Source: Cryobacterium gelidum
GTDB lineage: Bacteria > Actinomycetota > Actinomycetes > Actinomycetales > Microbacteriaceae
Direction of reading: 5' to 3'
Assembly (NCBI RefSeq): GCF_004403985.1
Contig: NZ_SOHL01000030.1
Location: 118,039-182,038, forward strand
DNA length: 64,000 bases
The notes under the pieces were generated by a model. The model had not been told where the DNA came from. It saw nothing but the letters and a program-made list of their open reading frames with translations, and did no database searches. This document shows positions 28,611 to 37,182 of the stretch, one piece after another (position 1 is the stretch's first letter; each line of letters starts with the position of its first letter). The translations under genes and the position numbers were made by a program.

Positions 28611-30158
28611 ATGAGTGAGTCAGATTCCTCCGCATCTTTCGCACAGTCCCGGCCACTGGGCCGCACCCCCGAGCTTCGACTCGTTGATCAGGCGGTGCCG
28701 GCGCACACCGACATTGCAGTCGACACAGCTTCATCGGGGTTGATCTGGGCGCGGCGCTACCGAACCAAGCTCAGACTGACCGATGTCGCCGTCATTGTGC
28801 TCGCGGTCGGTGTTGCGCTGGTCGCCCGGTTCGGCGTAGACGGCATCCCGGCAGAACCGGGATCATTCAGCGCCAACTATTGGCTGGTGTCGCTGCTTAT
28901 CGTGGCGACCTGGCTCACGACCCTCGAGCTGTTTCACACTCGAGACTCCCGAGTCGTCGGCGTCGGAGCGATCGAGTACAAACAAGTCATCAACGCCAGC
29001 GCCGTGACCTTCGGCACGCTCGCCATTATCTTCCTGATATTTCAGATCGACATCGCCCGCCTCTACTTCATTCTGGCGCTTCCTCTCGGCATCATCGCGC
29101 TGGTTCTCGAACGGTGGCTGTGGCGCAAATGGCTGCTGCACCAGCGCAAGTTCGGTCACTACCTTTCTCGCGGGATCGTTGTCGGAAATCGCGCCGACGT
29201 GGAATACGTCGTCAGCCAGATCGACAACAAATCCGGTGCTGCTTACTACATCGTCGGTGTCGCCCTCGAAGACGGCATCGGTGACGAGATCCTGGCGGGC
29301 GCGCGCAGGGTGCCGATCGTCTCCGATTTGGAGCATGTCGCTGCTGCGGCGGCGGCCATGGCTGTCGACACGGTCATCGTGGCCGGGCAGCCCAGCGGCG
29401 GCAGTTCCTATATTCGCAGCCTCGGCTGGGACCTCGAGGGAACCTCGGCAGAGCTTGTTCTGTCCAGCCGACTGACGGATGTCGCTGGTCCCCGCATCCA
29501 TTTTCGCCCGGTTGATGGCCTCCCACTGATCCATGTCGAAATTCCCCGTTTCGAGGGGGGGCGCCATGCCCTCAAGCGCACGCTGGACATCGTGACGACA
29601 AGTTTCGCCATTTTGTTTTTGCTCCCCGTTCTCGCCGTGATTGCCGTGCTCATCAAACTGGACAGCCCCGGCCCCGTGCTATTTCGGCAGGAGCGGTGCG
29701 GCCGCAATGGAGAGACATTTCGCATAATCAAGTTCCGCTCCATGGTGCAGACCGCGGAAGACGATCTGGCCGGCCTGCTCGACCAGAATGAAGCCGCCGG
29801 GGCGCTGTTCAAGATTCGCAACGACCCCCGAATAACCAAGATCGGACGCGTTCTTCGCAAGTACTCGCTCGACGAGCTGCCCCAGCTGTGGAACATCTTC
29901 GTCGGCGAGATGAGCCTGGTGGGGCCACGCCCGCCATTGCCCGAGGAAGTTCAGGTATACGAGACCCACGTGCACCGTCGGCTGTACATCAAGCCCGGCC
30001 TGACCGGCATGTGGCAGATCAATGGCCGGTCGAATCTCAGCTGGGAAGACAGCGTGCGGCTCGACCTGTACTACGTCGAGAATTGGTCGCTCGCCGGCGA
30101 CCTGATGATCATCTGGCGCACCTTCAAGACCGTCATTCAACCCGTAGGGGCATATTGA
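28611..30158 (+). CDS. Polyprenyl glycosylphosphotransferase starting polysaccharide synthesis
   Basis: This 515-residue membrane enzyme transfers a sugar-1-phosphate onto undecaprenyl phosphate, the first step of repeat-unit assembly. Four N-terminal helices (about 55-170) are followed by a CoA-binding-like Rossmann region (about 185-305). After one more helix comes the catalytic domain, with KRTLDIV, FRQERCGRNGETFRIIKFRSM, DELPQLWNIFVGEMSLVGPRPP and KPGLTGMWQINGRS. The ATG has GGGGAG upstream. The domain order is that of the WbaP/WcaJ family; the sugar cannot be read from sequence. Confidence 0.95.
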   Translation: MSESDSSASFAQSRPLGRTPELRLVDQAVPAHTDIAVDTASSGLIWARRYRTKLRLTDVAVIVLAVGVALVARFGVDGIPAEPGSFSANYWLVSLLIVATWLTTLELFHTRDSRVVGVGAIEYKQVINASAVTFGTLAIIFLIFQIDIARLYFILALPLGIIALVLERWLWRKWLLHQRKFGHYLSRGIVVGNRADVEYVVSQIDNKSGAAYYIVGVALEDGIGDEILAGARRVPIVSDLEHVAAAAAAMAVDTVIVAGQPSGGSSYIRSLGWDLEGTSAELVLSSRLTDVAGPRIHFRPVDGLPLIHVEIPRFEGGRHALKRTLDIVTTSFAILFLLPVLAVIAVLIKLDSPGPVLFRQERCGRNGETFRIIKFRSMVQTAEDDLAGLLDQNEAAGALFKIRNDPRITKIGRVLRKYSLDELPQLWNIFVGEMSLVGPRPPLPEEVQVYETHVHRRLYIKPGLTGMWQINGRSNLSWEDSVRLDLYYVENWSLAGDLMIIWRTFKTVIQPVGAY

Positions 30159-30343
30159 CCGGGAAGCACCGTCTGGCTGCTTTCTCGCCCTCGGAGACGC
30201 CTGTGTCGCGGCCAACGGCCACGTCTCATCGGCTGTCATCATTCACCTCAGCGTGACCTGTACTGGGGGAGCTCTCGCGCTCTTTCATAAGTGAGTTTTG
30301 ATCAGCTTGACAGTAGCCTTGGCGCTACCGGACGGAGAATACT

Positions 30344-31837
30344 GTGGGACCGATCGACGATCTGAGGCGCATCGCGAGCCAGTGGTTACTCGTTCTCATC
30401 GTCGGCGTGCTCGGCGGCGCGTCGGCCTGGGCTTACGCGATCAGCTTGCCCACCCAGTATCTGGCGACCAACAGCATTTTCGTCACCAGCGACCGAGGCG
30501 AGACCACGAGCGAGCTTCTACAATCCTCGACGCTTACGCAGAATCTGATGCAGTCCTACGCGCAGCTCGCAACGACGCCAACCGTTCTCAAACCAGTCAT
30601 TAGCCAATTGGGGCTGGACACGACCCCACAGGCCCTCGCATCGCGCGTCACCGCCGTCACACCGCTCAACACCGTGATCATCAATATCGCCGTCACCAGT
30701 CAATCCGCGGCGCAGGCCGTCGTTCTCGCCGATGCCATCTCCGACTCCCTTGCCAGGACGGTTCTGACCCTGGCGCCGAAAAGAACGGGCAGCGTGCCGT
30801 CGATCGCGGTCACGACAGTGACCCCCGCTCAACTCCCGGTCGGGCCGTTTGCGCCCGATACCCGGCTCATTGTGCTAACCGGTCTACTGCTCGGGTTCGT
30901 TCTCGGCGCTGGATACGCGCTGGCACGGAAGGTGCTCGACACTCGGGTCAGCACGAAGAAGGACCTCGACCGGGTCTCGACCGCTCCCCAACTGGGAATG
31001 ATCGGCCGCAAGCGGCGCAGCGACCCGGCCGGCCTGATCATGAGGGTGTTGCCGCAGAGTGCGCCAGCCGAGGCCTACCGCCGGGTGCGGGCCAATCTCG
31101 AATTCCTCGATGTCGACAACCCACCGCGCAGCGCCGTTGTCACGTCTGCGAGCGCCCGCGACGGCAAGTCCACGACCGCAATCAATTTGGCGCTCGCCAT
31201 GACGGAATGCGGGTCGCGAGTGCTGATAATCGATGCCGACCTGCGACGTCCGTCGATTGCCGAACTGTGCGACCTCGAAGGCGATGTCGGCCTCACAACC
31301 ATTCTGCTCGGCTACGTCGGACCCGAAGATGCCATCGTGCGGTGGTCAGACGGACTGGATGTACTGCCGTCCGGTGCGGTGCCGCCCAACTCCGGTCAAC
31401 TGCTCGGTTCGGCCGCGATGAAGACACTGATGCAACGCCTGCGTGAGGACTATGACTTCATCATTGTCGATTCCCCTCCGCTGTTGACGGCGACAGACGC
31501 CCTCGGCCTGTCCCGTCTCACCGACGGTGCCATCGTGGTGGCCCGCTACAAGTCGACCACTCGTCAGCAGCTGGCAGCGACCACAGATTCGCTCGATGCG
31601 GTTAATGCCCGCATTTTGGGCATCGTGCTCAATCGGGTGCGTGAACGTCGCACCGGGCTCTACTACGGCCCGCTCAAGGCGGTCGCCGCCGCATCGATGC
31701 CGCAGATGAGCCCGGCCAACAAGAAACAAATCCCGGGGCTCCTCGACCGCCAACCCACTACAGATCAAGAAACTGTGACCATCCTAAAGTCCAAGAAACT
31801 TCCACGAGACGTGCAGAACGTCAGCCTGAAGCACTGA
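30344..31837 (+). CDS. Wzz-type chain-length regulator fused to BY-family tyrosine kinase
   Basis: The 497-residue protein has two membrane helices (about 14-32 and 177-196) enclosing an extracellular Wzz domain, then a cytoplasmic P-loop kinase. Walker A SARDGKSTTAINLA lies near 268-281, A' VLIIDADLRRPS near 293-304 and Walker B FIIVDSPPLL near 370-379. Such kinases control polymer length and export by cycling tyrosine phosphorylation. Only one tyrosine pair (GLYYGPL) lies near the end, and the final tail has none. Start is GTG with ACGGAGA upstream. Confidence 0.94.
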   Translation: MGPIDDLRRIASQWLLVLIVGVLGGASAWAYAISLPTQYLATNSIFVTSDRGETTSELLQSSTLTQNLMQSYAQLATTPTVLKPVISQLGLDTTPQALASRVTAVTPLNTVIINIAVTSQSAAQAVVLADAISDSLARTVLTLAPKRTGSVPSIAVTTVTPAQLPVGPFAPDTRLIVLTGLLLGFVLGAGYALARKVLDTRVSTKKDLDRVSTAPQLGMIGRKRRSDPAGLIMRVLPQSAPAEAYRRVRANLEFLDVDNPPRSAVVTSASARDGKSTTAINLALAMTECGSRVLIIDADLRRPSIAELCDLEGDVGLTTILLGYVGPEDAIVRWSDGLDVLPSGAVPPNSGQLLGSAAMKTLMQRLREDYDFIIVDSPPLLTATDALGLSRLTDGAIVVARYKSTTRQQLAATTDSLDAVNARILGIVLNRVRERRTGLYYGPLKAVAAASMPQMSPANKKQIPGLLDRQPTTDQETVTILKSKKLPRDVQNVSLKH

Positions 31838-32003
31838 CCCCCTGCGGGCATGGCAACAATGGCGACAACTTGCCCCCCACACAGGTGGCAGCGCAGTAAC
31901 TAAAAGAAGCGCTAGGGTAGGCAAATAGTAACTGAAAAGATCTCACTAACCCGAACGTGACGACGTGACCTCCCTCGTGGGGCTACTTCCGCGTACTCCT
32001 GAA

Positions 32004-32031
32004 CCTGTAAACCCGAACTGCAGGGAATGCC
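32004..32031 (+). repeat. Copy 2 of the polysaccharide-locus spacer motif
   Basis: The bases CCTGTAAACCCGAACTGCAG followed by GGAATGCC differ from copy 1 at 28460 by one substitution and one inserted base. It lies ahead of the remnant of a second sugar transferase gene. Confidence 0.6.
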
Positions 32032-32197
32032 CGTGACCAAGAATTCCATGCGTCGATCCCCCATTTACCAACCGCCGAGCATGGCGGCGATCGTGCTCCG
32101 TCACGCACCGGAACGAGGCCCTCTTTATGGGCTGAGCGCACCATGAACGATGCCGTTCCTGCTCCCCCCTGACGCCGACCCTCGCAGTACGACCAGG

Positions 32198-32293
32198 AAC
32201 ATCTTGATCGGCGAGATGAGCCGGATCAGCCCTCGATCGCTCCTTGCTCCTTGCATGTCAAGTCGAGACCTACGAGCGCCACGTGCACCGCGA
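32198..32293 (+). pseudogene. Remnant of a second polyprenyl glycosylphosphotransferase gene
   Basis: Translation gives NILIGEMSRISPRS, then after a one-base frame change QVETYERHVHRE. These match NIFVGEMSLVGPRP and QVYETHVHRR of the intact sugar transferase at 28611-30158, in the same order and at similar spacing. Bases such as GGCGAGATGAGCC and CACGTGCACCG are identical. The rest of the gene is deleted, so no product is expected. Confidence 0.72.
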
Positions 32294-32376
32294 GGGCGGC
32301 CGTTCGGCCCCGCAGTGGCCTAGCAGTCCAGTCCCAGCGATCCACTGAACCAATCCGAACCGTGTGAGGGAACGCA

Positions 32377-32835
32377 ATGCTACAACGTATTGGATATGCC
32401 GGCGGAGCCTTCGACCTGTTTCACGTCGGGCACCTGAACATCCTGAAACATGCAAAAAGCCAGTGTGACTATCTCATCGCGGGAGTCGTGTCCGACGAGA
32501 TGCTCGAGCTTACGAAAGGGCGAGGGCCGATTGTTCCTTTGGCCGAACGATTGGAAATCGTTCGGCACATCTCCTTTGTCGACGAGGCGGTGGAGGAGCG
32601 ACTCCCGAACAAGATCGATACCTGGCGCGCCGTACCGTTCGACATCTATTTCAAGGGCGACGACTGGAAGGAAACAGAACGCGGTCAGCAGCTCGAACGC
32701 GAATTTGCCGCTTTTGGAGTGGAGGTCGTGTACTTCCCCTACACAATGACCACATCGAGCACCCTGCTCCGTCGCGCGCTCAACTCGCTCGATCCCATCG
32801 GAGCTTCTCGTCTCCGCGCCAACTCCATCCACTGA
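32377..32835 (+). CDS. TagD-like cytidylyltransferase
   Basis: The 152-residue protein belongs to the HxGH nucleotidyltransferase superfamily. GYAGGAFDLFHVGHLNIL (about 6-23) holds the HVGH motif. FKGDDWKETERG and the C-terminal TMTTSSTLLRR correspond to the substrate loop and the RTxGxST-like motif of glycerol-3-phosphate cytidylyltransferase. It probably makes CDP-glycerol or a related CDP-alcohol for the CDP-alcohol transferase at 44998. GAGGG lies ahead of the ATG. An adenylyl rather than cytidylyl donor cannot be excluded. Confidence 0.85.
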   Translation: MLQRIGYAGGAFDLFHVGHLNILKHAKSQCDYLIAGVVSDEMLELTKGRGPIVPLAERLEIVRHISFVDEAVEERLPNKIDTWRAVPFDIYFKGDDWKETERGQQLEREFAAFGVEVVYFPYTMTTSSTLLRRALNSLDPIGASRLRANSIH

Positions 32836-33067
32836 TACTGACGAGCAGACCTCTGATTTCTGACATTGATTCAGGAACAGCCTGTGATCCCCCCGAATTG
32901 GGGTCATTAACTGGCATTGATTCCTCCTCCATGTGATACTGCTACAGGCGCGAGTTCACCCTCGGAACCCGGGCTCAGCCCCGGAAGTGTGACCGATCAG
33001 GGCACAGGGCTGCGCAACTAATAGAAGACCGTGGTGGCGATCGACGTCGGTCGCGGCGAGGAGAACA

Positions 33068-34543
33068 ATGACAGAGTCTGACGTGAATTGTGTCCGTGAG
33101 CAGCGACCCCGGCATACCCGGCGCATACGAAAGCGCTCACTCAAGAAAACCCTTCTGGCGATCACCGCGACAAGTATTGTTGCGGTCGGCGGCTCCAGCC
33201 TGACCGGCTTAACCGCTCAGGCAACCACGGGCTCCGACGCTGCAGTGAACTTTGTCGCGAACGATACGTTCAACTCCGGGCTCGACGGATGGATGGGCGG
33301 TGCGGAGACGAAGATGACCTCCGGAGAGGGGCGTGACGCAACGCAGGGCGTGCGGCTGACCAATACGTCGTCTGCAGCGACGTCTGTCATGTTGAACGAT
33401 CGCAGCAACGCCGTGTCGAATACCGTGGCCGGACACACGTACGAGGCCACCGCTTGGGTGCGCTCCGAGACGGCCGGCCAGTCGGTTCTCCTTCGGCTAC
33501 TTGAAGAGGATGCCGGCTACGACGTCATCGACAGCCAGCAGACACACCAGTGGCGCACGGGAACAGCATGGAAGAAGATCACGACGAACTACACCGCCAC
33601 GCGCGCGGCCTCGTCAATTGATCTCCACGTGCTCGCGCTGAACATGCAACCGGAGAACGCTGTCGTGATCGACGACGTTTCCCTCATCGACACCACAGAA
33701 AACTCATCCGTCGACCGACCCATTGCGCCTCCGACACCCACGTCCACCCCGACTCCCACTGCAACCATGACCCCTCCCGCCGGCTGGAACTTGGCCTGGA
33801 GCGACGAGTTCAACGGATCGGGCATCGACAGAACCAAGTGGAAAGTCGATAACCTATCGACGTACGGTGACGGTAACAATGAAGTGGCGTGTCTGATGGA
33901 CCGGCCGGAGAACGTCAAAACGGCTGACGGCCTTCTCACAATCACCGCCCGCAAGGAATCGGCCCCGGTCGCCTGCGGCACTAATGACTCACGGTTCCCG
34001 AACGGTCGCTCGTACACATCAGCCATGCTGAGCACGAAGGACAAGATCGACTTTGAATACGGCCGCTTCGAAATCAGCGCGAAGACCCCATTGACCCAGG
34101 GAACCTCCAAAGGCCTCTGGCCCGCATTCTGGATGCGCCCGGCCAGCGGCGGAATAGGCGAACTCGACATCCTCGAGGCAGTAGGCACCAGCAAAGCCGA
34201 CTCATTGTCGGCGAACAAGCTCGTGCACACGATTCACTACGACTACGTGGGCACGCACCCCCAGCAGGCCACGACGTATACTTTGCCCACGGGTACAACC
34301 GCTGACGGTTTCCACAACTACGCAGTCGAATGGGCCCCCGGCTCGATCAAGTGGTACGTCGACGGCGTCCTGAGTGCGGAACGCAACATCTCGACCACGT
34401 CGTGGCTCGATGAAGCGTTCGTCAAGGACTTTTACCTTCGCCTGAACATGGCCGTCGGCGGCAACTGGCCCGGCGCGCCCGACGCAGACACCGCATTCCC
34501 TGCGACCTATCAAGTTGACTACGTGCGGGTCTACCAGCGCTAG
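33068..34543 (+). CDS. Secreted glycoside hydrolase family 16 with carbohydrate-binding module
   Basis: The 491-residue protein has an Arg/Lys-rich start and a signal or anchor helix (about 28-52, ending TAQA). A CBM4/9-like beta-sandwich (about 60-212) follows, then a PTPTSTPTPT linker and a GH16 domain (about 238-491). The GH16 active site GELDILEA gives nucleophile E365, D367 and acid/base E370. GH16 enzymes cut or transglycosylate beta-1,3 or beta-1,4 glucans and galactans. Next to the polymer genes it probably trims or releases the exopolysaccharide. GAGGAG precedes the ATG. Confidence 0.93.
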   Translation: MTESDVNCVREQRPRHTRRIRKRSLKKTLLAITATSIVAVGGSSLTGLTAQATTGSDAAVNFVANDTFNSGLDGWMGGAETKMTSGEGRDATQGVRLTNTSSAATSVMLNDRSNAVSNTVAGHTYEATAWVRSETAGQSVLLRLLEEDAGYDVIDSQQTHQWRTGTAWKKITTNYTATRAASSIDLHVLALNMQPENAVVIDDVSLIDTTENSSVDRPIAPPTPTSTPTPTATMTPPAGWNLAWSDEFNGSGIDRTKWKVDNLSTYGDGNNEVACLMDRPENVKTADGLLTITARKESAPVACGTNDSRFPNGRSYTSAMLSTKDKIDFEYGRFEISAKTPLTQGTSKGLWPAFWMRPASGGIGELDILEAVGTSKADSLSANKLVHTIHYDYVGTHPQQATTYTLPTGTTADGFHNYAVEWAPGSIKWYVDGVLSAERNISTTSWLDEAFVKDFYLRLNMAVGGNWPGAPDADTAFPATYQVDYVRVYQR

Positions 34544-34584
34544 TCGCGCCGGCTAACCGCAGCACTGCAGCCTCCTGCGAACAG

Positions 34585-34615
34585 GCCAGCCAGGGACAAC
34601 TCTGGCTGGCTTGTT
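34585..34615. terminator. Bidirectional terminator between GH16 and GT2 genes
   Basis: A 9-bp perfect stem GCCAGCCAG/CTGGCTGGC is followed by TTGTT and lies between the two converging genes. Confidence 0.88.
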
Positions 34616-34633
34616 CGTCATGCAGGCGCCGTT

Positions 34634-35569
34634 TTACAGTCCTCTACCACTGCGATTGACCGCGCGCACGAGCGGGCCGGCCGGCACCAAGTGCGCCGCG
34701 ATTGCCAGCGCGGCATATGCGCGCAATTGCGAGCGGTCATGGTTGATGGTTCGAGCGGCCCACGAGCGCGCTTCCGCTCGTCGGCCGAGGGCCGCCCAGG
34801 CGAAAGCGATCTGACCTTCGATCCTGGCCGATCCCTTCGGACTCTCGGAGAACTCCGGGTGCTTATTCAACAAATAACTAAGCCCGTCAATGATTCCTTG
34901 CCATTTACCGTCGAAAAAGGACGTTCGATTCCAATGCACAACGACCAAGGAGTCTTGCACCCCCCTGAGATGTCCGACGCGAGCAGCTCGCAGCAGGTAG
35001 TCATAATCTTCCCCGTAGGACGCTGGTAAATCTTCGTCTACCAGACCGAGTACCCCGGTCACGTCTGATCGCCTGATTAAAAACGACGAGGGATGAATTT
35101 CGGTCACTCGCGACTTCAGGAGATCACTGAACTCCGTGCGGTCAGGCGGCAGCCGGTCGACCAAACGGCCTGCTGTAGCGATCCGAATTCCGGTAGAAAT
35201 GAGAACCGCTGCGGGATCCTCTCGCCACAGGGACATTTGACGTTCAAGCTTCGACGGCAACCACTCGTCGTCATCGTCACAGAAGGCGATGAGTTCGCCA
35301 TCGGACGCGAGAATCCCCGTATTGCGGCCTCCGGCAAGTCCCGGCGAACGGGTGTTTGCAAGGGTTTGCAGCCTGCGCTGACCCTCCGGAATGACGATGT
35401 CCTCAAGCAGATCGATTTCGATCCGATCGAAAACCACGGTCAAATCAATCGCCCCCGCATAGTCCTGGCCGAGGACCCCTTTCACCGCTGCACGCAGCAT
35501 CTCCGGCCTGCCTCGAGTCGCAATAACGACACTAACGCTCGGCGCGTGCACGCCTTGTTGGTCTGTCAC
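34634..35569 (-). CDS. Glycosyltransferase family 2
   Basis: The 311-residue GT-A fold enzyme starts with VSVVIATRGRPEMLRAAV. The DXD region is AFCDDDDEWLPSKLERQ, and GEDYDYLLRAARVG is the acceptor-side motif. I chose the GTG at 35569 because AGAGGTGG lies just upstream; the longer frame from 35647 lacks a ribosome site. It probably adds one sugar of the repeat unit on the cytoplasmic side. It follows the polymerase gene on the same strand. Confidence 0.9.
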   Translation of the reverse strand: MTDQQGVHAPSVSVVIATRGRPEMLRAAVKGVLGQDYAGAIDLTVVFDRIEIDLLEDIVIPEGQRRLQTLANTRSPGLAGGRNTGILASDGELIAFCDDDDEWLPSKLERQMSLWREDPAAVLISTGIRIATAGRLVDRLPPDRTEFSDLLKSRVTEIHPSSFLIRRSDVTGVLGLVDEDLPASYGEDYDYLLRAARVGHLRGVQDSLVVVHWNRTSFFDGKWQGIIDGLSYLLNKHPEFSESPKGSARIEGQIAFAWAALGRRAEARSWAARTINHDRSQLRAYAALAIAAHLVPAGPLVRAVNRSGRGL

Positions 35570-35663
35570 GGTTGGCCACCTCTGCGCCTCTAGTGCGTGT
35601 ACGGGTACGCGGTTGACGACGAAACATTCGGAAAGCGAACACTGCATTGCCGCGACCGTGGCG

Positions 35664-37004
35664 TCAGTGTAACCGATGAGAGGAGCGCAACGCGGGCGTC
35701 AATTTGGATGTAGCCCCGGACTGGGGGCGCATCGTTATCGCGGCAGCGAGCATTGCCACCAGTAGGCCCGTTGTCATGATCCCGTAGTAGGTCGACTCGA
35801 CGATAACCACCAGCAACACCGTGTTGCACGCCTCACGCACCGGTTCCCGTTCCCGGATCGATCTGAAAAACGCCCAGACGAGCCACCCCATGAAGAGCAC
35901 CGCGCCCGGGAATCCGTGCGAGAACATCACCATCCACAATTGCCCCTGGGTACCGACGGAAGGAATGTCGGGGGATGCCGATGGTCGCGGAGCACCGAAC
36001 CCGAACAGAGGTGATTCCAGAGCGCGAGTGAACGTCTCCTCGTAGAGGCTCGCCCGATCTTGCGTCGATGAACTCGTCTCGACTCGTTGAGTCAGCCGCT
36101 GCTCGATCGGAAGCACGGAAAAGGCCGCCACGACCAGAAGGGCCAGTCCGGCCAGGGCGAGAATAACCTTCACATTGCCGCGCGCAATCGCTCGCACGCC
36201 GATATAGACGGCAGCAAGGCCAAGACCGAGAAACATTCCCCGGTTCAAGGTGAGCAAAGCCGGAACTATTGAGACGGGGACGGCCAGGAGCAACCACCAG
36301 AATCGTCGCTCCCGCCGTACGAGGATGAGGTAGGCGACCACGATCGGCGTGAGCATCGAGTACGCGTTGCCCCAGCCATTTGTGTAGAGAAAGGGCGCGC
36401 TCGGTCTCGGATCAAGCTTCAGCCACCCTGTCGGGTTGTATTGCGTCACTTTGCGCACAACCATTTCCTGCACGAGCTCATTCGATGTGATCGATGACGG
36501 AAGTACGAGACCGAACGGGGTATGCACGGAGAGAAGGGGGAAGAACACCCCTACATATCCACCAACGACGACGATGAGCCAGAACACCGTGAGCACCCCG
36601 GCGATATAGCGCACGGTCAGGTTCTTTCTCGCGTTGTAAACGTAAACGAACGCGACGGTTACGGCGAGGTAGAGCAGCGCACGGTAAATAAAACCGATCA
36701 GACGCCCTCCGCTATCGATTCCCACCACCGAGCACGCCATCCACACGAGAAAGAGCAGCCAGATTCCGAACCCGCGCGGCACGTCGACGTGACGTTGGCG
36801 CAGGAGATAGAACACCATGACCGCCGCCAACACGATCCATATGGCTTCACCAGGACCTAGCAGCCACCAAACGGGAAAGAGAACGAACATTGAGGTAAAA
36901 GGCCACCGAGGAAGCTGATCTATCGGCCGAGAGCCGTCAACGCTCACATCAACGCTGCCCTCGGTACCGCCGACGGCGTGCCGCTGTGCAAACCCATCTG
37001 CCAT
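35664..37004 (-). CDS. Wzy-like polysaccharide polymerase (O-antigen ligase family)
   Basis: The 446-residue polytopic protein has about 11-12 membrane helices and one long periplasmic loop. The loop holds RKVTQYNPTGWLKLDPRPSA and the later segment DRASLYEETFTRALESPLFGFGAP, typical of the O-antigen ligase/polymerase family. I chose the ATG at 37004 because AGAGGAGA lies upstream; an earlier frame runs to 37049. It diverges from the second Wzz gene across 178 bp. The polymerase role is inferred from context. Confidence 0.87.
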   Translation of the reverse strand: MADGFAQRHAVGGTEGSVDVSVDGSRPIDQLPRWPFTSMFVLFPVWWLLGPGEAIWIVLAAVMVFYLLRQRHVDVPRGFGIWLLFLVWMACSVVGIDSGGRLIGFIYRALLYLAVTVAFVYVYNARKNLTVRYIAGVLTVFWLIVVVGGYVGVFFPLLSVHTPFGLVLPSSITSNELVQEMVVRKVTQYNPTGWLKLDPRPSAPFLYTNGWGNAYSMLTPIVVAYLILVRRERRFWWLLLAVPVSIVPALLTLNRGMFLGLGLAAVYIGVRAIARGNVKVILALAGLALLVVAAFSVLPIEQRLTQRVETSSSTQDRASLYEETFTRALESPLFGFGAPRPSASPDIPSVGTQGQLWMVMFSHGFPGAVLFMGWLVWAFFRSIREREPVREACNTVLLVVIVESTYYGIMTTGLLVAMLAAAITMRPQSGATSKLTPALRSSHRLH

Positions 37005-37182
37005 GCTCGTGGTCTCCTCTTGCGGACGAAAAACGCCTTTTGACATCACATTCGGTGCTTGGGGACATTAGTATATGGAGCGATTCCCCCGCAAGGGCGC
37101 GGATCCGGTTGAATTCGACCGACGCAACCAGTGCTTTGGAGCAAGCGACTCGCACCGGACCGATGTTAGGGGTACACAGAAT

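Larger units (their letters stand above)
31838..32376 (+). other. 539-bp spacer holding a motif copy and a decayed gene
   Basis: No intact gene is present. The spacer contains the second copy of the CTGCAGG motif (32004-32031), a short open frame from the GTG at 32033 (37 codons, no recognisable product), and at 32198-32293 a remnant of a second sugar transferase gene. It thus looks like the scar of a lost duplicate gene. Confidence 0.7.

Noticed and set aside
32033..32146. Short open frame VTKNSMRRSPIYQ in the polysaccharide spacer
   Set aside because: It has 37 codons, no recognisable product and no conserved neighbour, and lies in a decayed gene region.
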